NCBI RefSeq assembly: GCF_003032475.1
Contig: NZ_CP028369.1
Span: 9,238,001 to 9,302,000, forward strand
Length of the DNA stretch: 64,000 bases
Direction of reading: 5' to 3'
DNA from: Streptomyces sp. P3
GTDB taxonomy: Bacteria; Actinomycetota; Actinomycetes; Streptomycetales; Streptomycetaceae
Below, piece after piece: positions 18,926 to 27,400 of the stretch. The notes beneath the pieces are model-generated. The model saw nothing but the letters and a program-made list of their open reading frames with translations. It was not told the DNA's origin and did not search any database. The first letter of the stretch is position 1, and each line of letters opens with the position of its first letter. The translations under genes and the position numbers were made by a program.

Positions 18926-20665
18926 ATGCGAAGAAAGAATCCGGCCGACGCCGTGCGTCAAGCTGGTTCCGGCCCGACCCGCCCGGCACGGCGGCGGTTG
19001 TCCGCCGGTCTCCTCGCCTTCGTCTCGCTGGCACTGGTCGGCGGGGGATCACTGATGGTTGCCGGGCCGGCGCAGGCGGATGTCACCGACGGCCTGGTGT
19101 TGCGCTACAAGCTGGACGAGACGTCCGGCACGGTCGCCCACGACTCCTCCGGCAACGGACGCGACGGCACCGTCAACGGCACCGTCGACTGGAAGGGCGC
19201 GTCCGGGCTGAGCTTCAATGGCAGCAACACCTACGTCAAGGTTCCCGACAACATCATGGCCGGGCTCAACTCGATCACTGTCGACTTCGACGTGTGGATC
19301 GACCCGGCCATGGGCAAGCCGTACTTTTTCTACGGCTTCGGAAACACCAGCGGCAGCAACGGCAACGGCTACCTGTTCGCCACCGGTAATGCGTTCCATG
19401 CATCGGTCTCGATGACCGACTACACCGCCAAGCAGGACATCTGGCCGTCGAACACGTCCTACCAGCTGGCGCGCGGCATGTGGAAGCACGTGACGTACAC
19501 CCAGACGGGCACCACGGGCATCCTGTACGAGAACGGAGTGGAGAAGGCCCGCAAGTCCAACCTGACGATCACCCCTGGTGCGATCGGCGGCGGAACAACG
19601 ACCGCGGACTACATCGGCCGTTCCCTGTATGCGAACGACCAGTACTTCAAGGGCCGTATGCGGGACTTCCGCGTCTACGACCGGGCGCTTCCGGCCGCCG
19701 AGGTACGGGCCGTCGCGAACGAGACCGAGGAGGAGTGGGCGCAGGTCCAGGCCCTGGCCTCTCACAACCAGGCGCTTGATGTATTCCAGGACCCCACCGT
19801 CGGGCCCGTCATCATCTTCCCCTCCGACTACACGGGCGACATCGACAACCTGGAGGCTCCGCCCAACTGGACCGACGGGTACGGGAACGCACCCACTTCC
19901 TGGCCCACCCCTACAACAGCGAGGAGCCCGCAGTTCACGGTCGGCCAGATCTCCACCATCCAGGACGCTGTCATGACGGCGGTGCAGCCGGAGGACGGCA
20001 GCACCAACTACCGGCTGAACATCTACTACGACGGTATGCACGACCAGGTAGTGGCGCAGACCGACGCCCCCTCGTCGATCACCGACCCGCTGGCCACCCA
20101 ATACGCCGGCCAGCTGGTGGTCAAGAGCGACGCCGTGGCGTCCGGCAAGTGTGCGCCGCACCAGACCGCCATGGCCGAGTCACTCGGCGAGAACGCGGCT
20201 CCCGCGAGCGGCACCAACGATGTCACGACGCAGCTTCAGTGGCAGCAGGTCCAGGCTCTGGCCGACTACAACTGCGCGCTCACCGCATTCGATGACCCCA
20301 ACATCGGGCCCGTCGTCATCTTCCCCTCCGACTACACCGGCGACATCAACGATCTGACGAAGCCGCCGGGCTGGACCGACCAGTACGGGCAGGTCCCGGT
20401 CAGCTGGCCGAGCCCGACCACCGCCAAAAGCCCCCAGTTCACCCTCGCCCAGATCAAGGGCATCCAGACCGCGGCCGTCGACCAGATTGCGGGCGCCAGC
20501 AATGACACCACCAACTACAGCGTGGACGTCCACTACGACGGAGCAAACGACCGCGTCGTGGTGCAGACCGACGCCCCATCGTCGGTCACCGACCCGCTGC
20601 TGACCACTTACCCAAACCGGGTCGTGATCAAGCCGGCATCGACGCCGACGGCCAGCGACGGCTAA
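18926..20665 (+). CDS. Secreted LamG/concanavalin-like protein with a tandemly duplicated C-terminal domain
   Basis: This is a 579-residue protein. A signal peptide ends near AGPAQA (about 51). Residues about 56-264 form a LamG-type jelly roll (LVLRYKLDETSGTVAHDSSGNGRDG to FKGRMRDFRVYDRAL), commonly glycan-binding. Two copies of an unrecognised module of about 130 residues follow (about 271-400 and 440-570). Both contain GPVxIFPSDYTGDI, a WTDxYG turn, a SWPxPTTAxSPQFT stretch and YYDG or HYDG, then VxQTDAPSSxTDPL. The ATG follows GAAAGGGAAG; the in-frame TTG 15 bases upstream has no ribosome site. It lies 200 bases after the RIP gene on the same strand, and a strong hairpin follows. The role is unknown; carbohydrate binding is inferred only from LamG. 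Confidence 0.8.
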   Translation: MRRKNPADAVRQAGSGPTRPARRRLSAGLLAFVSLALVGGGSLMVAGPAQADVTDGLVLRYKLDETSGTVAHDSSGNGRDGTVNGTVDWKGASGLSFNGSNTYVKVPDNIMAGLNSITVDFDVWIDPAMGKPYFFYGFGNTSGSNGNGYLFATGNAFHASVSMTDYTAKQDIWPSNTSYQLARGMWKHVTYTQTGTTGILYENGVEKARKSNLTITPGAIGGGTTTADYIGRSLYANDQYFKGRMRDFRVYDRALPAAEVRAVANETEEEWAQVQALASHNQALDVFQDPTVGPVIIFPSDYTGDIDNLEAPPNWTDGYGNAPTSWPTPTTARSPQFTVGQISTIQDAVMTAVQPEDGSTNYRLNIYYDGMHDQVVAQTDAPSSITDPLATQYAGQLVVKSDAVASGKCAPHQTAMAESLGENAAPASGTNDVTTQLQWQQVQALADYNCALTAFDDPNIGPVVIFPSDYTGDINDLTKPPGWTDQYGQVPVSWPSPTTAKSPQFTLAQIKGIQTAAVDQIAGASNDTTNYSVDVHYDGANDRVVVQTDAPSSVTDPLLTTYPNRVVIKPASTPTASDG

Positions 20666-20734
20666 GGACGACCAGTAATCCGGTCTGACTTCGCGACCCC
20701 GCCTCGGGCCTATTGAGGCCCCGCGCTTCTCGAG

Positions 20735-20765
20735 CTGCGGCATGAGGGTTCCCTTCATGCCGCAG
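20735..20765 (+). terminator. Strong hairpin after the LamG gene
   Basis: CTGCGGCATGA (from 20735) pairs with TCATGCCGCAG (to 20765). The inner GGG/CCC extends the stem with one bulged T. A smaller GGGCCT/AGGCCC hairpin precedes it at about 20706-20721. Together they should end transcription of the RIP-LamG pair. Confidence 0.75.
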
Positions 20766-20967
20766 TTCCGCGTCTCCTCGTGCTCGGCAGGTGCCGCCGC
20801 GTATGTGCCGAAGCCAATCGCTCGGCCTCGGTTCAGTCCCGACCTACAGCTCGGGAGATTCGCGGCCCGCGCCGGACGGGCCCCGATCCGGGCACGGACC
20901 TCGTAGAAGGTCCAGTGTCCGGGAGTAAATGCTCAACCGCCGATTATGCCCTGGTGCACCAGCGGAC

Positions 20968-21865
20968 CTAGGTCGTGTCTTCAATTGATCTTGAGTGGTG
21001 GATCATGGTCGGGTGATACGTCGCCATGAACTGTCCGATGAGGAGTGGGAGTTCCTCCGTCCGCTGCTGCCCGAGTCCTTGCGTGGGCGGAAGCGGTTGG
21101 ACGACCGCACCGTGCTCAACGGGATCGTGTGGAAGTTCCGGACCGGCACCGCCTGGCGGGACGTGCCCGAGCGGTACGGCCCCTGGCACACACTGCACAC
21201 CCGCTTTCGACGGTGGGCCCTGGACGGCACCTTCGAGCGGATGCTCCAGGCCGCCCAGGCCCGGGCGGACGCGGCGGGAGAGATCGACTGGCTGGTGTCG
21301 GTCGACTCCACCGTCGTACGCGCCCACCAGCATGCCGCCGGGGCCCGAAAAGGGGGCGCCGCAGCCCCGCGCTCGGACGCTCCCGGGGCGGCCTGACCAG
21401 CAAAATACACCTGGCCTGCGATGCCTTCGGGCGTCCGCTCGCCTTCGTGCTCACGGGCGGCAACACCAACGACTGCACCCAGTTCACCACCGTGATGGAG
21501 GCAATCCGGGTGCCCCGCCTCGGTCCGGGACGGCCGCGGGTGCGGCCCGCTCATGTGCTGGGCGACAAGGGCTACAGCTCCCGCGCGATACGCACCTGGC
21601 TGCGACGCCGCGGCATCGCTCACACCATCCCCGAGCGGGCCGACCAGATCCGCAACCGGCTGCGGCGCGGCAGCCGAGGCGGGCGCCCGCCGGCCTTCGA
21701 CAAACAGCTCTACAAGCGGCGCAACGTCGTGGAACGGTGCTTCAACCGCCTCAAGCAGTGGCGCGGCATCGCGACCCGCTACGACAAGACCGCCGAGTCC
21801 TACCAGGCAGCCGTCACCCTCGCCTCGCTCCTGATGTGGGCGTGACATTTGAAGACAGCTCCTAG
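20968..21865 (+). mobile_element. Complete IS5-family insertion sequence
   Basis: The left end (GTCGTGTCTTCAATTG, from about 20972) and the right end, read inverted (GAGCTGTCTTCAAATG), match at about 12 of 16 positions. Both ends are bordered by CTAG (20968-20971 and 21862-21865), consistent with the CTAG target preference of this group. The element is about 0.89 kb and holds one two-frame transposase gene with no inactivating mutation visible, so it may still be mobile. Confidence 0.82.
20995..21845 (+). CDS. IS5-family transposase made by -1 frameshifting
   Basis: The first frame (from a GTG at 20995 or 21013; VIRRHELSDEEWEFLRPLLP, IDWLVSVDSTVVRAHQHAAG) carries the first catalytic Asp and stops at 21396. 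The second frame (LGRSRGGLTSKIHLACDAFG, HVLGDKGYSSRAIRTWLRR, NVVERCFNRLKQWRGIATRY) carries the second Asp and the Glu and ends at 21845. They overlap at AAAAGGGGG (21348-21356), a plausible slippery run. Reading back one base there fuses the two into a full DDE transposase of about 280 residues. Frameshifting of this kind is known for IS elements. Confidence 0.82.
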
Positions 21866-22032
21866 CTCAACCACGCCTGCCAGCAGTGGGACATCGTCCT
21901 GGCCGACGGATAGACCCGGACGGCGTGTCTGCATCCCTTCCGCCATCACGCGTCAGCCGGCACTCGCGATGATCCGCCGATTCCGTCGGCGGACGTCGCA
22001 CGAGACCGATACCAACGGGATCCTCAACGCGC

Positions 22033-24297
22033 TCACTCGACCGGCCCCTGAGTCGATACCCACCAGCCCGCGACCTGGGTGCGGGTTCCGAAGCCGAGCT
22101 TCGCTCGGATGTTCCCCACGTGGAAGTCGACCGTGCGCGGCGAGAGGAACAGCCTGGTGGCGATCTGCCGGTTGCTCATGCCCTTGGCCACCAACGCGGC
22201 GATCTCCCGTTCCCGGCGCGTCAAGGGGTTGGGAGCGGGGGCCGGCACAGTCGACCCGCCCTCGGCGCCCAGGGCGTGGTCGATGGCCTGACGGGGACTG
22301 TCATAACCGCCGCCGACCGCGAGTGCCCCCTCGTACGCCTCGGGGCCCAGAGCGTGCACGATCGACTGTTTGCACCGGGTGTGGTCCTCGTCCAGCGGCG
22401 GGCCGAACGCGGAAAGGTCCGCACCCACTTCGCGCCACAGCCTGCGGGCGGAGCCGAGGAGCAGGCCCGCACGCTTGTGCTCCCCGTAGGAAGCGGTGAT
22501 CCAGGCGAGTGTCTCCATCATCAGCGCGGCGCTGAGCGGCTCGTTGAAGCCCCGCTCGATCTCCAGCGCGGCCCGGACCAGCGCCAGGGCCTCAGCGCGG
22601 TCACCCTGTCTCCAGGCGTAACGGCTCAGTGTCCACATCGCATGGGCGCGTGCCCACTGCTCGCCGTGCGCCTCCGAGAAGGCGACCACCTGTCGGGCGG
22701 TCTCCGCCCCCGCCGGATTCCCCAGCTCCATCCGCACCGCGGCCAACTGGAACAATGCGAAGACCGCCGAGGCCTCTCCCTCGGCTGCCGTGTGCGCCTC
22801 GACCGCGCGCTCGAGCAACGGCACGGCCTCCGCCAACCGCCCCTGGAACGCCGTCAGTGAGCCGCGAAAGCCCACGACATGCGCACATACCACTCGATCG
22901 TCCTGCTCCTCGCCCAGTTCCCCGGCCTCGGCCAGCCACCGGTCGGCCGCCCCATGATCACCCTGCAGCAGCGCCACCCAGGATGCGGCGCACAGCGCCC
23001 AGGCGCGAGCCGGGGTGGGGTCGGGCGCGGCGGCGAGCGCCCGGTCGAGCTGCCGCCGCCCCTCGGCGAGGAAACCACCGGCGCACCAGTGGAAACGCAG
23101 TGCCGCCGCCAGCGCGAGCGTAGCCTGCGGGTCGTCGTCGTGGGCCAGCGCGGCCAGCAGGTTGGCGTGCTCGACACGCAGGCCGACCAGGGCCTTCTCC
23201 TGGCCGGGACCGTACCAGCCGTCGGCGACACGAGTGGCGAGGGCGAGGTAGAAGTCACGGTGCCGCAACAGCAGGCGCTCTTCCTCACCCGACTCGGCGA
23301 GCCGCTCCCCACCGTACTCGCGGACGCTCTCCAAAAGCCGGTAACGGGGCACGTCCTCGGCTTCCGTGGGCAGGACGACGGACTGGGCGACCAGCCGGTC
23401 CAGGAGGTCCAGCACCTCCCGTACGGGGATGCCCTCTCCGGCGCAGATGCCTTCGACCGCGTCCAGATCGAAGCCGCCGACGAAGACCGACAGACGGTTC
23501 CACAACAGCCGCTCGGCCGGCGAGCACAGCTCGTAGCTCCACTCCATCGCCGCGCGCAGCGAGCGCTGCCGAGGGCGGGCGGTTCGACTGCCGCCAGTGA
23601 GCAGCGCGAAGCGATCCCCCAGCCGGTCCACGGCCTGTTCGACGGTGAGCGTACGCAGCCGGGACGCGGTCAACTCGATGGCCAGCGGCAAGCCGTCCAG
23701 ATCGGCACACAGCCGGGTGACCGTGTCCCAGTTGGCGTCGGTGATCCGGAAGTCCGCTCGTACGGCGCAGGCGCGGTCCCGCAGGAGTTCGACCGCTTCG
23801 TCCGGCACTTTCAGGGGCAGCACGGCGAACACGTTCTCGCCGGCGATGCCGAGCGTCTCGCGGCTCGTCGCCAGGACGCGCAGTTCGGCGCAGGCCGACA
23901 ACAAAGTGTCCGTCAGCTCGGCGGCTGCCTCGACCAGATGCTCGCAGTTGTCCAGCACGATCAGTGCCCGGCGTCCGGTCAGCTGCTCCGCAAGCTGGTC
24001 GAGGGCCGGCCTGGCACCCAGGTCCGTGATCCCTGTCGCGGCGGCGGCCGTGCCCGCCACCGCCGAGGGGTCCCGCACCGGCGCCAGGTCCACCAGCCAC
24101 GTCCCGTCGGGAAAGGCAGTCTTGGCCGCGGCGGCCGCTTCCAGCGCCAGCCGCGTCTTGCCCACGCCGCCCATCCCGGTGAGCGTCACCAGCCGCACCG
24201 AGCCGAGCATCCGGCAGACCTCGGCGATGTCGTGACGCCTGCCCACGAATGTGGTGAACGCCTCAGGCAGGTTGCCTGGAGACCCCGGGACGGTCAC
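22033..24297 (-). CDS. AfsR/NB-ARC-type ATPase regulator with C-terminal LuxR helix-turn-helix
   Basis: The 754-residue transcription factor has three parts. An NTPase domain carries the P-loop GMGGVGKT (about 41-48) and Walker B ALIVLDNCEH (about 111-120). A long TPR-like helical region spans about 380-650. A LuxR-type HTH follows near the C-terminus (LTRREREIAALVAKGMSNRQ, LFLSPRTVDFHVGNIRAKL). Such proteins act as ATP-dependent, ligand-responsive activators. The GTG start overlaps the stop of an SDR fragment by a few bases, which is an accident of the deletion joint rather than evidence of an operon. No obvious target operon adjoins it, since the neighbours are relics and an IS. Confidence 0.9.
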   Translation of the reverse strand: MTVPGSPGNLPEAFTTFVGRRHDIAEVCRMLGSVRLVTLTGMGGVGKTRLALEAAAAAKTAFPDGTWLVDLAPVRDPSAVAGTAAAATGITDLGARPALDQLAEQLTGRRALIVLDNCEHLVEAAAELTDTLLSACAELRVLATSRETLGIAGENVFAVLPLKVPDEAVELLRDRACAVRADFRITDANWDTVTRLCADLDGLPLAIELTASRLRTLTVEQAVDRLGDRFALLTGGSRTARPRQRSLRAAMEWSYELCSPAERLLWNRLSVFVGGFDLDAVEGICAGEGIPVREVLDLLDRLVAQSVVLPTEAEDVPRYRLLESVREYGGERLAESGEEERLLLRHRDFYLALATRVADGWYGPGQEKALVGLRVEHANLLAALAHDDDPQATLALAAALRFHWCAGGFLAEGRRQLDRALAAAPDPTPARAWALCAASWVALLQGDHGAADRWLAEAGELGEEQDDRVVCAHVVGFRGSLTAFQGRLAEAVPLLERAVEAHTAAEGEASAVFALFQLAAVRMELGNPAGAETARQVVAFSEAHGEQWARAHAMWTLSRYAWRQGDRAEALALVRAALEIERGFNEPLSAALMMETLAWITASYGEHKRAGLLLGSARRLWREVGADLSAFGPPLDEDHTRCKQSIVHALGPEAYEGALAVGGGYDSPRQAIDHALGAEGGSTVPAPAPNPLTRREREIAALVAKGMSNRQIATRLFLSPRTVDFHVGNIRAKLGFGTRTQVAGWWVSTQGPVE

Positions 24298-24521
24298 ATC
24301 ATCCGCCTCCCGCCAGCTGACCGGGCCCGAACGGCTTGGCGGCCGGTGTCCTGGACCTGCCTCGCAGTCTCGGTGAGTCGGTCAGGGCGGCGGGCGGCGA
24401 GGACGACGTCGGCGCCCGCCTCTGCGAGCGCCCGGGCGAATCCGGCGCCGAGGCCGGAACTCGCCCCGGTGACGACGGCGACCTTGCCGTCGAGCCGGAA
24501 GAGATCGATAACGTTGGTCAT
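24294..24521 (-). pseudogene. N-terminal 70 residues of a short-chain dehydrogenase (duplicate)
   Basis: Residues 1-70 match the intact SDR at 53629-54396 nearly perfectly (MTNVIDLFRLDGKVAVVTG against MTNVLDLFRLDGKVAVVTG, through DTGRQAV). The match then breaks off into RARSAGGRRMM and a stop at the edge of the regulator gene. The catalytic Tyr-Lys half is missing. The start still overlaps the stop of the preceding fragment (ATGA), as in the intact operon. Confidence 0.85.
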
Positions 24522-24778
24522 CGCGGCTCCAGGTGGGTCAGAGCACGGAGTCCGGCGGCGGTGAGCGGCGCGACGGCGTGGCCGCCGAACTCCGTGCCGA
24601 CGTGCGGTGCGAAGACACCCGCATCCTTGGCGGCCCGCTGGAGCCCGATCCGGACGTTCTCGGTCCGCGCGACGCCACGGTGCTGTTCCTCGGCCGGGAT
24701 CACCATGTTGCGGACGAAGTCGGCGGTGCGGCGCGCGAGGTCCGCGGCGACGGGATCCTGGGTGAGGCCGACTGCCAT
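24518..24778 (-). pseudogene. In-frame deletion fusion: acyl-CoA dehydrogenase N-terminus joined to phosphotransferase C-terminus
   Basis: Residues 1-67 (MAVGLTQDPVAADLARRTAD to GVFAPHVGTEFGGH) match the start of the acyl-CoA dehydrogenase at 51399. Residues 68-86 (AVAPLTAAGLRALTHLEPR) match the last 19 residues of the phosphotransferase ending at 53632. Nearly 2 kb present in the intact copy is missing. The joint happens to keep the frame, so an 86-residue protein could be made, but it has no complete domain. Confidence 0.85.
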
Positions 24779-24788
24779 GGCGACTCCC

Positions 24789-24818
24789 AGTCTTGGCTAA
24801 TGAGTATTAGCCAAGACT
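24789..24818. promoter_or_regulatory. 30-bp perfect palindrome, operator of the broken module
   Basis: AGTCTTGGCTAA (24789-24800) and TTAGCCAAGACT (24807-24818) are perfect 12-bp arms around TGAGTA. It sits between the divergent acyl-CoA dehydrogenase and TetR remnants. The intact copy at 51365-51382 keeps only six perfect bases per arm. Confidence 0.75.
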
Positions 24819-24911
24819 CTAAGAGGTCGCTTGGTGACATGCACCATGGTGCATGTCACAGTCGCTGACCGAGTCGGCTATCGTTTGTTAGTCCTGAAAG
24901 TGGAGGTGAGG

Positions 24912-25169
24912 GTGAGTCGAGCCGACGACATCCGTGCCGCGGCGCGGCCATCGCCAGCAGCGAAGGCTCTGTGGCACGCCTTCGCCGCGCCACAGAGGCG
25001 CACGTTCGCTACCACGCCCGACACCGGCTCGATGCCTTCGTCGGAAACCGTGAGATCCGCTCTCTCGTCGAGCCGCACCACAGCCGCGTACTGGCCCTGC
25101 GCGCCGAGTATGAAGCCGGAGTACGGCGACTTCGCCCTCCGCCTCGCGGGCGCAAGCCCTGAAAGCTAG
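24912..25169 (+). pseudogene. TetR regulator remnant with two internal deletions
   Basis: The pieces VSRADDIRAAA, then RLRRATEAHVRYHARHRLDA and NREIRSLVEPHHSRVLALRA, then YGDFALRLAGA match the intact TetR at 50690-51265 in order. The HTH region and a later helix block are missing, and the pieces lie in different frames. The DNA just past the end (GAAAGCTAGAGCTCCAG) also matches the intact locus. Nothing functional can be made. Confidence 0.85.
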
Positions 25170-25686
25170 AGCTCCAGTTGTACGGCCCTCTGATGAAATG
25201 CCCACTGTGTTGCACCAACGAAGAACCATCAGAAGGGCCCTGGAAGCTCGACGCGCCGCGGCCACCCGGTCCGACGCCGGTCGCTGGCGATGACCAGCTC
25301 CGCATGTGCTCGATGAACTGCGACGCAGTCGGCTCACTTTCGGGAACCCGATCCGCGTCCTGGATGCAGGCAATCGTGTCGGCGAGTACGGGGGACCGTT
25401 GTCCGGGTCGGAGAAGGCCGGTGGTTACGTCGGCTAACCGGAGCAGGCGGTCGGGCCGGCCGAGGCTCGATGCACGGCTTGCCGCTCCTTTGTTGGTGCC
25501 GAGGCCCTCAAGGCCGCGGTCGAGGCTGCGGCTTGCGGAACCGGGTAGCGGCACCAGTATCGGTGCCTGGGAATCTTTCCGATCATCCGAGTTCCGGAAC
25601 CCTTCCAGGTTGTCCGCGCAGCCCCCGCCCGTCTTTGTGTCGCCGGTACACCCCTGCTCAGCTGTGCCCAGGTGCGGCGATGTGCG
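25170..25686. other. Gap between the broken module and the amidohydrolase gene
   Basis: No recognisable protein is encoded here. An imperfect inverted repeat (GGCCCTCTGATG at 25184-25195 and CATCAGAAGGGCC at 25227-25239) encloses a short spacer and could be a hairpin or the trace of a mobile-element end. The rest gives only low-information translations. Confidence 0.45.
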
Positions 25687-26523
25687 TCATCGGTCGACCC
25701 CCGCGATGCAAGGAGTCCAGGCGAACAGCCGTGCCGGGTTGGCGCACAGGATCCGCTGGGCTTCGGTGACGCTGAGCTCCGCCGTGAGCCAGCTCAGGGT
25801 GGTGCCATAGACCCGGCCATCCTCATGGCGGGTCCAGGGCCAGTCGCTTCCCCACAGCATCCGCTCGCCGCCTCCGGCGCACAGCAGGCTTCGCAACATC
25901 GCAGTGGCCGCCTCCGGCGCTGAACGATAGGGCGCGGACGCCTTCACCCACACGTGCTGCGCGGCCAGCAGGCGACAGAGCGCGGCCGAGCCGGGGTAGG
26001 ACAGGGACGAGGCCGCGGGCAGTCCCAGATGATCGATGACCACCGCGCCGGGCCAGCGCAGCAGCCATGGCTCCAGCTCCTCCCACTGTCGCTGCTGCGC
26101 CTGCACTTCCAAATGGAAACCGTGGGTGGCGAGTTCATGGGCCAGGCGCTGCCAGGGTCGCTCGCCCAGCGGGGGCACCGGGCGGCTGATCAAGTTGAGG
26201 CGGATCCCGCACACGCCCGCCTCCGCGAGCCGGTCAAGTTCTTCCCCTGGCGTTTGGGAGTCGATGACGGCCACGCCGCGGAGGCGTTCCGGCGCCTTGG
26301 CGAGGGCGTTCAGCAGATAGGAGTTGTCCGTTCCGAGAAAGCTTGGCTGCACCAGAACACCTGCCGCAAGGCCATGAGCGTCCAGAAGTGACAGGTAGGC
26401 GTCCACCGCGGCGTCGTAGTCCGGGGTGTACCGCCGCTCAACCGCCAGCAGCAGACCGCGTGTGAAGACGTGGGCATGGGTGTCGAAAGCTGCGGGCGGC
26501 AACTGAGGTTCGGTGGAAGTCAC
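25687..26523 (-). CDS. Amidohydrolase of the LigI (2-pyrone-4,6-dicarboxylate lactonase-like) group
   Basis: This 278-residue TIM-barrel hydrolase has the metal-binding FDTHAHVF motif (His16 and His18), AGVLVQPSFLGTDN on strand 2, VVIDHLGLP on a later strand and GSDWPW with the conserved Asp near the C-terminus. Members of this amidohydrolase-2 subgroup open lactone rings of aromatic breakdown products or related dicarboxylates. The GTG start has no clear ribosome site, so the transcript may be nearly leaderless. It diverges from a GntR gene, with a perfect palindrome in the 65-bp gap. The adjacent MFS transporter fits an aromatic-acid or lactone uptake and degradation module. The exact substrate is unknown. 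Confidence 0.83.
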   Translation of the reverse strand: MTSTEPQLPPAAFDTHAHVFTRGLLLAVERRYTPDYDAAVDAYLSLLDAHGLAAGVLVQPSFLGTDNSYLLNALAKAPERLRGVAVIDSQTPGEELDRLAEAGVCGIRLNLISRPVPPLGERPWQRLAHELATHGFHLEVQAQQRQWEELEPWLLRWPGAVVIDHLGLPAASSLSYPGSAALCRLLAAQHVWVKASAPYRSAPEAATAMLRSLLCAGGGERMLWGSDWPWTRHEDGRVYGTTLSWLTAELSVTEAQRILCANPARLFAWTPCIAGVDR

Positions 26524-26535
26524 GAAACCAAAGAA

Positions 26536-26553
26536 TAGTCCTATGAAGGACTA
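26536..26553. promoter_or_regulatory. GntR operator palindrome
   Basis: TAGTCCT (26536-26542) and AGGACTA (26547-26553) are perfect 7-bp arms around ATGA in the gap between the divergent amidohydrolase and GntR genes. An extra AGGACT half-site follows at 26563-26568. It could control both promoters. Confidence 0.7.
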
Positions 26554-26588
26554 GACGTCAGTAGGACTCAAGCCCTAGCTTTCTGGCC

Positions 26589-27353
26589 ATGCAGTCCATC
26601 TCGCCCACGCCAGAGGGTCCTGGAGCGGCCGACCTCGCTCGGACCGACTCGCGCCTGCCGCTGCACGCCCGGCTCCGGGAGGTGCTTGCCGAGCGCATCC
26701 GCTCCGGGGAGTGGTCTCCCGATCAGCCGCTGCCCGCTGAGTCCGTCCTGGTCGAGTACTACGGGGTGTCCCTGGGGACGATGAGGCGCGTGTTCCGCGA
26801 TCTCGTGGACGAGGGTCTACTTGAGCGGCGCCAGGGGACCGGGACGTTCATCCGGAGGGCGTCCCTGGACGCTTCCCTCTTCCGCTTCTTCCGGTTCGGG
26901 ACCGCGGGGAGCGGCTTTCCCCAGAGCCGCATCCTCTCCGCCGCCCGGCAGGTGAGCACGCCGGCCATCGCCTCCGCCCTTCGCATCACTGCCGGCAGCG
27001 AGGTCCTGCACTTTCACCGGCTGAGGCTCTACGACGAGCAGCCCGTCCTCGTCGAGGACATCTGGCTTCCGCTGCCCCTGTTCGAGCCGCTGGAGCGCAT
27101 CGGCACCGACGACCTCGGTGACCTGCTGTATCCGACGTACGAACGCTGCTGCGGACAGATCGTCGCGGCCGCCACGGAGGAGCTCACCATCGAGACCGCC
27201 ACCGCGGCCGATGCGCTGCTTCTCGGCTGCGGACGGGGGGAGCCCGTCGCGATCGTCGAACGAGTGGCTCGCTCTCACGACGCCAAGCCGCTGGAGTACC
27301 GCCGTTCACGCGGGCTGGCCCGCACCTTCCGCTACCGCATCGACATCCGCTGA
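26589..27353 (+). CDS. GntR-family regulator, HutC/UTRA type
   Basis: The protein has 254 residues. The winged HTH spans about 23-90 (LHARLREVLAERIRSGEWSP, ESVLVEYYGVSLGTMRRVFR, GTGTFIRRAS). The rest forms a UTRA ligand-binding domain (EVLHFHRLRLYDEQPVLVED, EPVAIVERVARSHDAKPLEY). It should repress the divergent amidohydrolase gene and the downstream MFS gene until a pathway metabolite binds. The MFS gene starts 47 bases after its stop on the same strand, so the two probably share a transcript. Confidence 0.88.
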   Translation: MQSISPTPEGPGAADLARTDSRLPLHARLREVLAERIRSGEWSPDQPLPAESVLVEYYGVSLGTMRRVFRDLVDEGLLERRQGTGTFIRRASLDASLFRFFRFGTAGSGFPQSRILSAARQVSTPAIASALRITAGSEVLHFHRLRLYDEQPVLVEDIWLPLPLFEPLERIGTDDLGDLLYPTYERCCGQIVAAATEELTIETATAADALLLGCGRGEPVAIVERVARSHDAKPLEYRRSRGLARTFRYRIDIR

Positions 27354-27400
27354 TCCCCGCTGCTCCGCTCACGTTCCCCGCTCACGGAAAGAGCCGCCCC

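Noticed and set aside
24518..24778. A genuine small acyl-CoA dehydrogenase-like gene
   Set aside because: It is a deletion joint of two different genes whose intact versions lie at 51399 and 52589.
25184..25239. Ends of a complete insertion sequence
   Set aside because: The arms are only about 12 bp with one indel, and the enclosed 31 bases cannot hold a transposase. It was kept only as an inverted repeat.
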